A DNA stretch of 64,000 nt. Source: Immersiella caudata (Eukaryota > Ascomycota > Sordariomycetes > Sordariales > Lasiosphaeriaceae). The stretch lies in NCBI GenBank assembly GCA_030512335.1, contig JAULSU010000001.1, forward strand, positions 2,914,001 through 2,978,000, in the 5' to 3' direction. The notes under the pieces are model-generated. The model was not told where the DNA came from and did no database searches. It saw only the letters and a list, made by a program, of their open reading frames with translations. Within the stretch, counting starts at the first letter, position 1. Each line of letters starts with the position of its first letter. Shown piece after piece: positions 1-12,418 of the stretch. The position numbers and the translations under genes are program-made.

Positions 1-35
1 CACCCACGTCCACTTACATCTTGATATTGGATACA

Positions 36-1157
36 ATGGCCTATGCCACCAACCAAGACGACCCTTCCTGGTCGGCCGTCGACATGGCCAAAATCTCGAG
101 CCCCGTCAACGTCGACGCCCCTTACTCCACCGCCAATCTCGCCGGAAAGACCATCCTTATCACTGGCGGTGCCTCCGGCTTCGGCGCCGCCTTCGCCCGG
201 CACTGGGCTGCTCACGGCGCTCACATAATCCTCGGCGATGTCAACGACGCCGCAGGCGAACAACTTGCAGCCGAGCTCCGCTCCCTCTCAGGTTCCTCCG
301 GCCACCACCACTACGGCCACTGCGATGTCCGCTCATGGTCCGACCAAGTCGCCCTGTTCAAGCTCGCCGTCTCCGTAAGTCCCACCTCCTCAATCGACGC
401 CGTCGTCGCCGGCGCCGGCATCGTCGATCTTTCCACCAACCACTTCGACCTCCCGCGCGGCTTGGACAAGGACGACCCCCCTCCCCCTCCCCTCAACGTC
501 CTCTCCGTAAACCTCACCGGTGTGATGTACACGTCCCACTTGGCTCTCTTCTACCTGAGGAGAAACCCCGAGGGCCGGGATCGCCACCTCATGCTTATCA
601 GCTCCATCGCCGGGATCGCGCCTCTTCCTGGACAGACCGAATACACGGTCTCCAAGCACGCCGTGATGGGACTGTTTCGCGCCATGCGCGGGACGAGTTG
701 GAGGCAGGGGGTGCGCGTGAACGTCTTAGCGCCGTACTTTGTTGAGACGTCGCTGCTCCCCTGGCAGGGAATGGCGCTCCTCGCTGGGGGCGTGGTGGGG
801 GAGGTCATGGATGTGGTGGACGCGGCGACGAGGTTAATGGCAGATCACGAAATTGTCGGCAGAGGGCTGGTGGTTGGACCAAAGGGGGTTGTGGACACTC
901 AAGGGATAGACTCGCTTGAGGAGGAGGGCGGTGAGGGGTTGGTGAAGAGGGACAGAGGGGTGAAGGAGCAGGCGGTGTGGGAGATTTTTGCGCATGATTA
1001 TCAGAGAGTGGATGTGTTTGTGTGGAGGTATTTGGCTATGCTGAACGCGGCGAAAAGAATCAGGGGTTGGGTGGGGACGGTGAAGGATTTGTTTGGAATT
1101 TGGAAGGGTAGGAGAGCGGCCGCGAAGGGCAAGGGCAAGGGTAAGGCGGTGAGTTGA
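36..1157 (+). CDS. Short-chain dehydrogenase/reductase (SDR)
   Basis: This is a single-exon gene of about 373 residues. The start is the ATG at 36, in good context (ACAATGGCC); the frame is open upstream to about 21 but has no other ATG. The Rossmann nucleotide-binding motif TGGASGFG lies at residues 43-50, an acidic residue follows strand 2 (ILGDVN, about 65-70), and the catalytic motif YTVSK is at 203-207 with the serine pair at about 189-190. This is the classical SDR active site. The usual NNAG structural motif is replaced by AGAG (about 125-128). The roughly 100-residue C-terminal extension is longer than in a typical 250-residue SDR, and ends in a Lys/Gly-rich tail. Fungal relatives resemble 15-hydroxyprostaglandin dehydrogenase-like enzymes, but the substrate cannot be told. 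A GTAAGT inside the gene (near 373) is not needed as a splice site because the frame stays SDR-like across it. Confidence 0.85.
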   Translation: MAYATNQDDPSWSAVDMAKISSPVNVDAPYSTANLAGKTILITGGASGFGAAFARHWAAHGAHIILGDVNDAAGEQLAAELRSLSGSSGHHHYGHCDVRSWSDQVALFKLAVSVSPTSSIDAVVAGAGIVDLSTNHFDLPRGLDKDDPPPPPLNVLSVNLTGVMYTSHLALFYLRRNPEGRDRHLMLISSIAGIAPLPGQTEYTVSKHAVMGLFRAMRGTSWRQGVRVNVLAPYFVETSLLPWQGMALLAGGVVGEVMDVVDAATRLMADHEIVGRGLVVGPKGVVDTQGIDSLEEEGGEGLVKRDRGVKEQAVWEIFAHDYQRVDVFVWRYLAMLNAAKRIRGWVGTVKDLFGIWKGRRAAAKGKGKGKAVS

Positions 1158-3444
1158 GATGAGGTTGCTGTTAAAGGGTTGGAAGGGGAGATAAAGAAGT
1201 TTGGAAATGGGATTGGGGTTGGAGGGGGTTGGAAGAGGACTTGAAGCTGTTGAGAAATAGTTTGAAGAGGGCCTTTGGTGGTGCTGGCGGGTTACCGAAA
1301 CAACTCTTGGAAAGAGGTTAGGAAGGAGCTAGAACACATCTTAGGGGGTGGTTCAAAGCGACCGGAGACGGGAAGAATGAGGCTCTGCGACGCAGGGCAA
1401 GACGGTGGCAAGCGGTTCGATTCTTAAGTGGGTGGTTGGGCACTGTTTAGATCGAGGTTGGCTGTTTGCAGCGAGCGAGGCGTAGCATCGATAATACTAA
1501 ATCCCTTCGATTCAGACCTCGCCAGGAAGCCCCTCGGGAAAGGGGCAACAACCTGATTATCGACGCGGCCCTTGGTAACGGATCCATGATGCCGCGTCTT
1601 GGAGGTTGTCAGTGTCGCGTTTGGGCAGATTGGGTGCTGACCATCAAAACTCTATGTCCCGTCAGCGTCGCGTCGCCATCCAAGGGTTGCACAGGTTCCA
1701 TCCGCGCTGTGCGCATGGTGCCTACATTGGTGTTGCTTTAGCTTTGCTGTGCTATTGTTCGCCACGTAAGCACTTGCATTCCTGTCGATGGCGCTATTGA
1801 ACTCAATTCCCTCCTCGTGCCCACGGGCCGAATAGGCTGTGGAGATAAATCTCGACACTTTGTCACATGAAAATACAGTGTGAGAAAGAAGTTGTGGATG
1901 GGTACTGCTTCGAAGTTACACAGAGTGACGCAAGTGGTGGCAAGTTGCAAATCACGAGGTGGTCTGATAACAGAGGGAACGCTCCGAGCTTCCCGTCGAG
2001 CTTCCGGACGTGGTCTCATCGGCGCCTAGAAGTCCGAAAAGGTATCTGAAAGGTATCTGTCTGAACTGCTTTCTCTTTACGTGACTATGGTTGAGATATA
2101 ACAAGAACCGTGCGTTTCACAGCCCGAAGAGTAGGGGGTAACGAACCACTGACAATGTCGACCATGACTCGGACTCGGACTCGGACTCGGCAGGAGATAA
2201 GCACCACTGTCATTGTAAACCGAACAAGTCCAACGAAACAACGACCCGATGCCGGAAGAAAAGAGATGCCAAATGCCCCTTAGATTTCGCCGCTCGAGAA
2301 GGTCATGAGCCCCAAGGAATGCAGTGCTCGAACAGCAATCACGCCGCGATGACCAGTGGCCACCATGAGAATCCCAAACCAAGGAACACCAAAGGGAACG
2401 AAGCCACAACAAAACATCCCCATCAAAACGGACCTCCGCGCATCCGTATTCTTGAACGCTATCCAGCCAAGTGAAACCAAAAAGAAAAAGACAAAAAAAA
2501 GTAGAAAGCAGAAAAAACCCTTGATGCGATCCCGTTTTGTGTGTGCGCAGAAGCCCTGTATAGATCCTTCCCTACCAGTTCTTGTGCTGGCAATCCCAAG
2601 ATGTGTTTGTGTCCCCGTGGTATGATGTGATGGATGGGCGTCCGTATTTTTCTCTTCGCTCCCACCTATCGAAACTCCCTTTTCGAGCTTTTCTCTTTTA
2701 TCCCTCGCTCGTTTCAATGCCGCCGTAAATCGGAATATCCTTCGTCGTACAGGTACAGGTGTTCTCGGCACGTTGGAAACACTTTCAGTTCGACCCTTCT
2801 ACCGCCCGGGAAGGCAAGTAATCTGCCTTTCCGATGTGAATAACGACGCTGTTGACCCAGAAACTCCTGCGAGCGCCCCACAGACCCGTTTCAGCCCATG
2901 CTGTGTGCCCCTGATATGATAAACAAAAGCCGTCGCGACGCCCTTGGCCAATGCCCATCCGACCACACGCCCTTGCTTGCCATGATATACCGCGTAAACC
3001 GTTGGAGAAAAGCCGCGAGATCATCAACCCAAATAAGATCCCCGAAGCCGAGAATCCTGCCTAGGGCGTTTGAGACATCAACAGCCTCTAACGTTCCCCT
3101 TCCTACCACGAATCGAAACCAAAACAAACCAGTCCATCATAAAACGAAGGGGAATCGCTCTATGCCGAGAAAATGACAACAATCCTGTCGCAGGCCATAC
3201 GCTGATGATTGTCGCGTCGAAGATGCAAGCGCAAAGATGCCAGCAATGCCCCTCAAAATCAAGAGAAATCCTCTATGCTCCCCATTAATAGCCATGTACG
3301 CTATGATGTCCGAGTCGTTGGGTGAGGCAAAACCGAGGAGATGGGACGGGAAGACGCCCCCAGATGGAAAGAAAAAAAGCAAATGTCCCCACAAAATGAT
3401 GCGCCGCGCTGAGAGAACCGCCAACGCCGTCTTTCTCGTCGACT
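1158..3444. other. Gene-free stretch, tail-to-tail between SDR and whi3
   Basis: About 2.3 kb with only short ORFs in all frames and no recognisable domain. It should hold the 3' UTRs of the two convergent genes. The part from about 2080 to 3444 is A-rich on the plus strand (several AAAAA runs near 2475-2515), so it is U-rich in the whi3 transcript orientation, which suits a long 3' UTR. No tRNA or snRNA was recognised. Confidence 0.5.
2166..2190. repeat. Hexanucleotide microsatellite (GACTCG)n
   Basis: About four tandem copies of GACTCG, directly readable in the sequence. It lies in the gap between the SDR gene and whi3, possibly in the whi3 3' UTR. Confidence 0.9.
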
Positions 3445-5178
3445 TTACCGCCCCATCATGTGTGGCGGGAAATTAGAGGAAGTGCTCGCCATCATGGGAG
3501 TGTGATTATTGTTACTGCCGTACATACCACCCCAGGGATTGTTGGTCGAGCTGGGAAATGCGGGAGACGAGTAAGGGTTGCTTCCGCTGGCAAGGTTGGG
3601 CGATGCTGAGTGGCCAGAACGGTTCAACCCAAGCCCTGGCGGAGCAGTAAGACCCGGAGGTGGTCCACTTGCCGTCGTGAAGCCATTGGCAGCACCAGGG
3701 TGCATGCCGTTCATGCCACCCATAGAGTTTGTGGCATTCTGGCCGCTGGATTGCCCGGAACGAACGCCCAGCGGGTTTTTGGAGAAACTCAGGCGAATAC
3801 CACCCTTCACGCTGTTGTGCAGCAGCTGCCCGTACAGCTCGTTGAGCGCCTTGGTTGCGAATGAAACATCCTCGAACTCGACGAAGCACATGGGCCCGTT
3901 TTGCTTCGTCCGGAAACAAAGCCTCTTGTATCCCCGCTGCTTCGAGAACATAGCCTTCAGCTCCTCCTCCGAGGTATCGATCGGCAAGTTTCCGACATAT
4001 AGGGTGTTGCACGGAGGGTTTTGATCGGCCGGATTAGCTGGAGGGAAGTTGTGCGACCGATAGGTTGGCTGCTGCCCATATCCCATGCCTGAAGCACCGA
4101 TGCCGCCGCCCATGGCTGTCGGTGACATGGTGTTGGGGAGAGCTGAGAGCTGCGCGGTCATCGCAGGGTGTCCGAAGTGAGGTATTGGGGCATGGCTGCC
4201 TGCTGGTGTGGTATTCAGGGAGAGGCTCGCCATTCGGCTGAGGGGAATCTGGGGCGCGGTCTGTCGACGCGGTGGTCCGTTCTCCGCGAACCCAACAGGG
4301 TCCTTCAGCAGCTCGCCGGTCTCATCGTCGTCTGGCGAGTCGCTCTTGATCAGAGATTTGCCAGATATGCGATTCCGGTCAGTGAGATGATTTCCAATGG
4401 GTGACTGGGGCGAAAAGATGCTCTGGTAGTGCGAGCTGGGCTCGGCGCTCCCCAAGTCCCCAGGGCCATAGACGCCGTTCATGGGAGGGGAGATCTTGTC
4501 CATGGACTGGAATGTTCCGTTGAAGCGCGAGGTCTGCCTGGACGATGTCGCCGATGAGGCTGCGGACGAAGTGGCGGTCGATGCGCCGTTGGACACATTG
4601 GTATCGATGAGGTATCTCTTGCCCATGTTGGAGGGACTCGAGCCGAGAATCTCAACCACCATTTCAGAAACGCTTCCCGAGATTGTCCTTCCGTCCAGTG
4701 CATTCTTCGCCTCGAGCGCGCCGGCGGGGGTTCTGAACTTAATCAGGGCAGATCGGGTGGGGGCGTCGTCGGGCTGCTCGGTCGGCAGAAACTCAATATC
4801 GACGAGGTCTTTGGAGAACACTAGCATGAGCCGAAGCGAGTCCTCCGAGGTGGTCGCAGGAAGGTTATGAATTACTGCCGAGGACAGTGGGGCGGCAGAG
4901 GGCAGGGCGGAGAACGGTGTTCCCACAGGCTTGGTCGCATCGCGGTCGTAGGCATTGGTCGGCGGCGCGATCGAGAGCGGGTAGGCGGCCTGCGAACTTA
5001 CGTTTGGCCGGAAGGACTGCGCGGGAGGCAAGAACGACTGCGCGGCCATTGCATTCTTCGCTGCGGTGTTGGTCGCTGACGGAAATGGGCTTGCGCGACT
5101 CGACGACGAGAGCGAAGAAAAGGCGTTGGTGGTCGACGCGCCAGAGGTTGCGCCGGCTGGGTTCTGATCCCCGATCAT
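3445..5178 (-). CDS. whi3: Whi3-like RNA-binding protein (RRM)
   Basis: A single-exon 577-residue protein. A well-formed C-terminal RRM lies at about residues 388-470: RNP2 is LYVGNLP, RNP1 is the GPMCFVEF stretch, and it ends in IRLSFSKNPLGVR. A weaker RRM-like fold with the strand AVIHNLP sits at about 100-180. The rest is Ser/Pro/Gly/Asn-rich and low complexity. The N-terminal degenerate RRM plus C-terminal RRM ending in SFSKNPLG is the layout of the Whi3 family, which binds mRNAs, including cyclin mRNAs in yeast, and forms condensates through its disordered regions. The ATG at 5178 is the first in frame. I place it in the family with good confidence; the mRNA targets in this species are not inferable. 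Confidence 0.88.
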   Translation of the reverse strand: MIGDQNPAGATSGASTTNAFSSLSSSSRASPFPSATNTAAKNAMAAQSFLPPAQSFRPNVSSQAAYPLSIAPPTNAYDRDATKPVGTPFSALPSAAPLSSAVIHNLPATTSEDSLRLMLVFSKDLVDIEFLPTEQPDDAPTRSALIKFRTPAGALEAKNALDGRTISGSVSEMVVEILGSSPSNMGKRYLIDTNVSNGASTATSSAASSATSSRQTSRFNGTFQSMDKISPPMNGVYGPGDLGSAEPSSHYQSIFSPQSPIGNHLTDRNRISGKSLIKSDSPDDDETGELLKDPVGFAENGPPRRQTAPQIPLSRMASLSLNTTPAGSHAPIPHFGHPAMTAQLSALPNTMSPTAMGGGIGASGMGYGQQPTYRSHNFPPANPADQNPPCNTLYVGNLPIDTSEEELKAMFSKQRGYKRLCFRTKQNGPMCFVEFEDVSFATKALNELYGQLLHNSVKGGIRLSFSKNPLGVRSGQSSGQNATNSMGGMNGMHPGAANGFTTASGPPPGLTAPPGLGLNRSGHSASPNLASGSNPYSSPAFPSSTNNPWGGMYGSNNNHTPMMASTSSNFPPHMMGR

Positions 5179-8100
5179 GCCTCGCGGTGCATGCAGTCGG
5201 CCTGCGGTCTAGACAACGTGGAAAAGTGACGATCGCGCTGATCGAAAGAAACGGGCGGGGACGCGCTGTGGTGCAGCAATGAACGGCTGGTGGAGATGCT
5301 ACCTTTTGTTAGGTGCCGGATGGACCCAGCGGTTTTTGACAACGGGGGTTGGCTGTCGAGTCGTGAGATTTATCAGATTCGCTTGTCGCTTGCTCGTATC
5401 ACGTAGAGCGCTGTGCCTCGTGTGCTTGGCCGTGACGCGACCGAAAAAAAAATGCAGGCTATAGTTTTGGTGGTGACGACGGCGAGGGGACGCGCGCAAT
5501 ATGATGGCGGGTGGAGAGGAGTGCAGCGCAGGTACGGATTACAGCAGCGCAACAGAAAATGACTGTTGGAAAAAAGTTGGGGTTGGAGAAAAGAGGTGAG
5601 TGTGGGATTTGGGGGGGGGGGGGGGCAGGACGGCTGAGTGTCGCAAGGTGGGATTTGGGAGGAGCGAACGGCCCTGTGTGGCCCCAGTCAATGGGAAACC
5701 TTCCCTGGTTATACGGTGGGAGCACATAAAGCGAACAACCAAGCTGCTAACGGCCTCCAAGTACCGTTGGGTCCGGCACCACCCACGATTGCACCCCCCA
5801 TGTAGCGGCTAGTACCTGCGCTCGCTACAATGCCGCGTCAGGAGAGTGCGTCTCGGCCCAAGTACCGCGACGACACCGACCGCCCGCAGCGAGCACAGAT
5901 GGTGTGCACTTGGAATTGGCACTTATTGGTGGGCCTGATAGGGGAACGCACCCCTCCAGGTCGGTCGGCTAAGCTTGCTTGGATCCTGTCCTGCACCAGC
6001 GATGCCGCACCTGCGATAGGGCAGAGCCTTGTGGAGGCCCGAGGGACAAAGAGGAACGAACATTGGGGCTACTGAAAACCCCATCGATACTTGATACTTT
6101 CGGCAGGCGCAATCAGCTGTCTGTACCCAATTTGGCCCATTCACCCAGTGCTCGCTCCCTCCACGCCTGAAAGCAGACTTGTCGATGTCCTCGATGAGGC
6201 AATCGATCAACCGATTGAGCGGCACAAGCACGTTTTGGCTCTGAGCATCCTTGTTTGCTGTCAATTCATCTCCAATGGTTGGAGGTGCACGAGGGGTGCT
6301 TCTTGGGTTTGTCTGACGAGTGCCGACGGTTTGCAGTGGAGAAATCTCGAGGAAGGCCGGGCGCTTGCTCTCCTGGAGAATCTACCTAGGTACGGGGTAC
6401 CCTGGACACAGTCTTTGACGCCCTGGAAGCTGACACAAGAAGAGCACGCCGCCCCGGAAATACCTACCGCAGTGGTTGGCCTTTGCGATTGGATTCCCGC
6501 GCAGAAGACCAAACCCCCTCCCCCACAAGCTGGCAGCTCTGTTTGCTCCTGAGCCAGGGCAACCTGGTCGCTCACACTTCACAGCGCGTCTGAGATATCG
6601 ACGCACCGTGAGGAGAGAAGCTGCATCCATGTGTGGCAGCTGCGTCTGGTACCGACGTCCGCGAGGGTCCAGCGGGGGTCTCCCCACACACGTAATCCTC
6701 GCGCTGGGGCACACCTTGAAGGATCAAATCCAAACCACGCTTGACTGGGCGCTAGAGGTGATAACATCGGGACCTCATCAAGAGTGTGCAACCCCAAACT
6801 GCGCGCGGCGAGCAAGGCTCCCGTCCCTATTGAGCAGGCAGGCTCAACACCGTCGTGCTGCGTCGCAAAACATGGTGCGTTTCGCGCGGATTGATGGCGA
6901 TGTGTGGTTCGGGAATATTCGTGCAGACCCGAGAGTTTCGAGAATCGCGCCAAGCCTGAACCCTGGTGTCTTTATCTCGGGGGCCCGAGAAACATCGAAG
7001 ATCTTTCGTGACATTCGCACACCCCCTATAACGGCAGGAGATAGCGACCAAGCGCTCAGTCGAGCTCAACCAGAAACTAAGGTGACTGGCGACATGGTCC
7101 TATCATCGCCGTGAAGAGAATGGAACTGCAACGGTGCAGCCGGCACTCGTGCAGATAGCATCGCTACCCACATTCCGTTTGCTGGGCGAGGACGTTGAAC
7201 GCCTGGCTTGTGGCCCTCCCGGCACATCTCCCGAGCATGGGCGAGAGAGAGAACACCTGTTGAAAACTGCTGGAACTTCGCGCATTTGTGATGGGCAGAC
7301 CAAGTCGCGCGATGGGGGGAAGGGGAACACACAACGTGAGAATCCTAGGCCGGTTGCGTCGAGCACCGTCCTCCTTAGATCCCGTCCAGCCAGTGAAGCG
7401 GCGCCAAAAAAGCCACAATCCCACCTGTTGCGGAGTGGAGCGGAATGGCGCGGGAAAATTTGATAAGATGTCAATTGACGGCACATCTCAAGTTCGGAAC
7501 GCTGGCGGTTGGTGTGAGAGTTGGCTTCCCATTCCCTCGAACGCCCGAGGTGCCGCTACAGTTGGAGCATCATGTCGGCCGAGTCGGGATGCGTTGTCAC
7601 CAGCGGGTGCGGGAGGATGGAGATGGAGGGTTCGCTGAGCCTTCGATATGAAGACCGGTGAGGGTGGAGTTGTTGAGAGGGGGTGCCCTCCAAGAGTCGC
7701 CAAGGGGTCTGAGGAGCACAAGCCGAAGGGACTTGCAGGACTGGCGTGATTAGCTGCGGGCAAGCAACACCACTTCCCGACTGCCCGCGCACTCTTCTTG
7801 CTTCGCTTTATGAGTCGACGTTTGAACGTCCGGTTTGTGTTTCAACGGTTCGGAGTCCCTTCGGCGCCCACAACGGCGAGCCACTCGCCCATGACGTGAT
7901 TGACCAAATCAAGACCCCTCTCCGTTCCATGTTCCCATTCCCATCGGCCGTCGGGCGAAGCGGCAGACACACCGGAAAGTATGACCCCCAATCTCGCGCG
8001 GTAAGGGCTGAGGACCCGCAGGCATGGAAACGGAACTGCAAACCGGCGCGAGGCGAGAGAAGGCGCGGTCATGGGCCGCTGTCCAAGGTAGATGGCGACA

Positions 8101-11100
8101 ATGTACTGAGGAGAGAGGGGGAGAACACGCAGTCTCGCGACCCACGATGCCTGAATTACCTATCCGAGAGCGCCGAGGTTATTACGAGTCTATGACGGTG
8201 CCTCCTCCCATCCTTCTCTCCCTATCATCTTGTCAGTGGCAGATATTTCGAGAAGCCCGCAGAAAAATGCATGTAGATTGTTCGGCCGCGGGGACTTCGT
8301 GCTAGAAAGGTGGCGAGGGGCAAACGGAAGGCCAGTGGTAGCCAAGCATTGGGGAAGAAACTAGGTAGGCTCGGCTCTCAATGGTGTGCAGGGGTGAGCT
8401 ACCTTGGCGAGGCCTTGGGTGAGCTGCAGGTGGGGTTGCTGCTGTGGGCACCTTCCTTCCAGGCGTGTGTCTAGATTCAGTCCGAAACCAACTATCCACC
8501 CACGACATCCCGTCGCCCAGGCCCAGTGCTCGAAGCATTGCGCCGCTCAACGGGCACGCTTCTGGGCACGCTTCTGGGCATGCTTGCCTGCTTACTTAGT
8601 GATCGCCAGCAGACCACTGGCGCGCCTCGGGGAGCTGCCGTGTCGACAGGACGGATCACGCAGGTGACTCGCTGACACTCGAGAATCTGCAGGTTTGATG
8701 CTCCCAACGGTTCTGGAACCACAACCAAAGAGGACAAAAGAGTCAAGTTCACCCAGGCGTGCCCGGTGCCGCTTTGGCTTACCTCGGAACCATGAGGGCG
8801 AACCGCGATGCGGGCAGTAGTCAGCCGGCACACCGTGGAGCGATCGCACAGAAACGCCCGACTCTCCCGAGTGCGAGACCTACCTCCAAGCCGACAACAG
8901 GAACTGCTGGCATTTGGTCATTTCTCTCTCACACCTCCGCCCAAATACGGATAGTTACAGGGACATCTCGGCCACGCCCGCCCGAGCAAACAGCTACGCC
9001 GACGACGACAAGAGACTCGGTGTCCATGGCCTTCATCCAACGGATGGATGGCTAAGAATCTAATCCGGGAATAAACGCATCGGCGAAGCTCTCCCAGCAA
9101 TCTCCGGCCCGAGTTGATGCGATCTCATTACTAACTACCGCACTCGTCATAGAGCTACGCCTCCAGCTTCGGAGGTTTGATGAGCGCGGCCGACCACCAC
9201 GGCTAGCTCTAGGCCCGTCTCGATGGAGGACTTGGACACTTCCCGGCCTGCCAGGTTGAAACCACGGCCAACCATCCCCTACCTTACCCATCTCACCTTG
9301 CAGGCTGACCTGCTCACCGATCAGAAGAGGGCTGCGCGGGTGCGGAGCATAGAACCAAAACCGCAGAGATTTTGGGCGTCGAGATCATAGGTCACCCACC
9401 TGCATCATTGGTCCAAACCCCCGCTATCAGTCGCGTGTCCCACCTATACACACCGTTGCAAGGATGTTCAGTCCACAAAGTGGCATTTGATTGCCCGGTG
9501 AAGCTCGTCGCCCTTGGCTCCACCCAAAGAGCCCGAAATGGGAACAGTCACTTCACGAATCGACCAACTGGGATAGAGCACTGTCCCTGCCGGACACAAG
9601 ATTGATTGGGTAACATCCAATGAGGTCCGGACCTTTTTTTTTTTCTATGTCGTTGTCCTGCTCCTGTGACGGAATGGTCGTCGTCTTCGTCTGCTGTTGA
9701 GCACTACAACTGACGGACTCCGGCCACAGGCTACCCAGCACTAGTCGTAGAGGTCCAGATAACTAGCCATACCATCTCATCCGTAAAAGCACTCCGCTGC
9801 GGGCGATGTCACTGCATGGCCCTGCAGACGAAGTCAAGCTGGAGAGGCTGCTCCACATGATGCTGGTGAGCCAACCTGCAGCGCCCTGAAACGTGCTGGG
9901 GTCTCCTGGACTCGGCAAGTAACGTCGGATTGGTCGACAATGTCGCAATGGGATGTCTCCACTGGAGCTCAATGGCCTCTGTCGGCGTCAAAATCGGGAG
10001 ATTATAACGCCGTCAGTCACCGGTGAAGTTGAATAATATTGGAGGATTTGGATCTGGCCACGTTTGACAAAGCGATGTACCTAGATGTGCACAAACAACT
10101 CTTCCTCGCGAGGAGAGCAAAGACGACGCGTCCGGTCTTATCAGACTCCAATCTATTCTCTAGCCAGGTGGTCCCTGCTCCACCCGCATGCAAAAGGAGC
10201 GCCAATGTAGACGGCAGCTGCTCAGAGAGCGGGGACTTCCTCTTCATCGATCCTCAACGCTTCACCACACCACACCACACACACCTCTCCCCTCATGCTT
10301 CGTGCTGACCGCGCTTCCCAGAACAGCGGCCCACAGACAGTAACAGTATGGTGGCCTGACACCACTGCCTCGTAACTGAGCATCGAGATGTCAGAAGAAT
10401 AAGCAAAACTCCTCCCCGCTTTCGCCATTGCATGATTACATTTGGTTGGTCTGACAGGGCAGCTCAACACAGGGTATTCATACAGCAAACCATATTTCCT
10501 CTCAGGCTGTAGCATCTATCTAGGACGACGCCAGAATGCCAACAAACAGATGTCAACATGCTTGTTGAAGGCGCTGTTCGTGTATGGCCCCGAAGTTCAG
10601 CCCCATGAACGTTCAGGGCCCCCCAGATCCTGTCAGATCTTGATCTTTCGATGTCGCGCCGTTGTCCCTTGTCGACAGCGGGAACTGTCCCCGCATACCA
10701 CTCTCTGGCTGCCTTCGGGCTTATGATTTTCGTTCTCATTTCTTCATCGGGGTGTTTGCCGGACGGGACTCCGCATCACAAGCTCCCTCGTCCCTGCCGG
10801 CCGAATTGAACAAGCTTCCGGGGATGGGGTTTCCTTCCCGTGCGGTCTGCCTGGTAGACAGCATCGACATACCCGACGCTATTCGCTAAGATTCGGACGG
10901 AGCTGCTGCAAAGCTGTGGTGCGCAAAACAAGGTCAGCAGCCTAGGTACAATACGTACCTGGCATGCCCGGTTTACCCCAACTTCCCTTTGGTTGGAGCC
11001 CAGCTTTTCACCTCAGCACCAATCGACTTCTGAGACCCTGGCGCGAAATGGGTGAGGAATGCCACACCAATTTTGCAGCGTGTTTTTTTCGCCCTCTGGA

Positions 11101-12418
11101 AATCTCAGAGCAGCGGTGGCTAACCAGAAGCCCCACGCCCGCTTACATTGACCTACATGATGCGTGCCAAGTTACGAAACGAGAGCCCTTCGGGATCCTC
11201 GTCTGATGGAACTGCCGCAGCTGTTTTGTCCTAAAATTATCCCCAAGTATGCGTCCTCTAGGTTTGCCCTGACGCCATTTCATTTCGCAACCTCGCTGCT
11301 CTCGAGAGCCTTCGCTTGGCACGAAAGAGACGGGTACGGCTTCCTTCGATGGGTTTGAGTGTCAGTCTCGGTTTTCGGCGGGAGAGGCCAACAGCAGGGG
11401 CATCCGCCCCCGAGCCCAGAGGAGACAAGCGCAAGCCCAAGGCCGGACCTGTTCGTCTGCGCTCGAACCCTGTTCCTTGTCGGCCTGTTATCTCATCGTG
11501 AACAGCTGGAGGGGTGGGGGCGAACGGGCTAAGGGCGACTGACAGCCAATGCATTGACAACAGCACCTCGAGACAAGCTTCCGCAGATCCTGAGAAGGCA
11601 AAGTCGACCCAATCGGAGTGTCACCAGCGCCTGAGATCACATCAAGGGACGACTCGAATCTCTTTCTCGCTGCCTTTTCTCGAAAGGAGGCTGTGCACGT
11701 CGAGGATCGGCGGTATCTGTGCCCAATGTATCGGGGAAGATGGGTCGAAGTGTGTGGTTGCAATGCGCCAACTGGGCAAGCCTTCTCAGGATGACCTGCG
11801 TGCGGCTTATATCACATGGTCATTGCGGCTCTTTGCTTTTTCCCGCCCCTCGATCGCTGTCATAATTGACGACTCTACACGGGGCTCCTGGGCACGCTAG
11901 AAAAACATGGCTGGCTGAACATGTCGCCACGCTGCGAGAAATGTCGCTGTGTCAGAAGGAACAGCGAGACTCACAAAACCACGCTATTCCTGGGGTTACC
12001 GAAGGCTACCCGGCCTCGACGGATCCATACCACGCTGCAGATGCATCCGCCGCTGAGAGGTTGATGCTGTGGATGTCGTTCCTCGGCGGGTTCGCTTGGA
12101 TATATCCGCCGTCAGCTCGGCAGTCACCCACATCAAAGAGCCTCAGATGCGTCAAGCGATGCTGATTTGTAACGGGCTGACTCTGCTTAACCGAGCTGGC
12201 CTGTCGGCTGCTCCCTGGGCGGTTATCTTTGCTGCAGGAACGGGAATTGATTCTTCGTTTCAAGCCCTGATTGCTTACCACCTAAACTTTGCTGTACTAT
12301 TGCCCTTATTTGTGCCCCCCCCCCTTTTGATTCCGACGTTCAGTCAGAGGCACCCGGAGCGGGCAAGTTGCCAAAGAAACCCAGTACCCAAAGGGAAGCG
12401 GCAGTGACTGCAAGCCTA
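5179..12418. other. 7.2-kb region without a defensible gene
   Basis: Many short overlapping ORFs on both strands, none with a domain, consistent splice structure or a good start. The longest (6476-7114, plus) has an Arg/Pro-rich, random-looking composition. The base composition is not AT-rich, so this is not a heavily RIP-mutated transposon. I see no terminal repeats or transposase motifs. The first several hundred bases should contain the whi3 promoter and leader. A G15 run lies at 5611-5625 and a short tandem (GGGCACGCTTCT, two copies) near 8555-8580. A TACCTAGGTAC motif occurs near 6386, with variants near 10940. Confidence 0.45.
5611..5625 (+). repeat. Poly-G tract (G15)
   Basis: Fifteen consecutive G, about 430 bp upstream of the whi3 start. 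The exact length may be affected by sequencing. A run of this length can form G-quadruplex-type structures, but here that is only a possibility. Confidence 0.9.

Noticed and set aside
1395..1430. GGTTCGATTC resembles a tRNA B-box
   Set aside because: No A-box or cloverleaf could be built around it.
6476..7114. 212-codon ORF in the gene-free region
   Set aside because: Arg/Pro/Ser-rich irregular composition, overlapping ORFs on the other strand, no domain, no good start.
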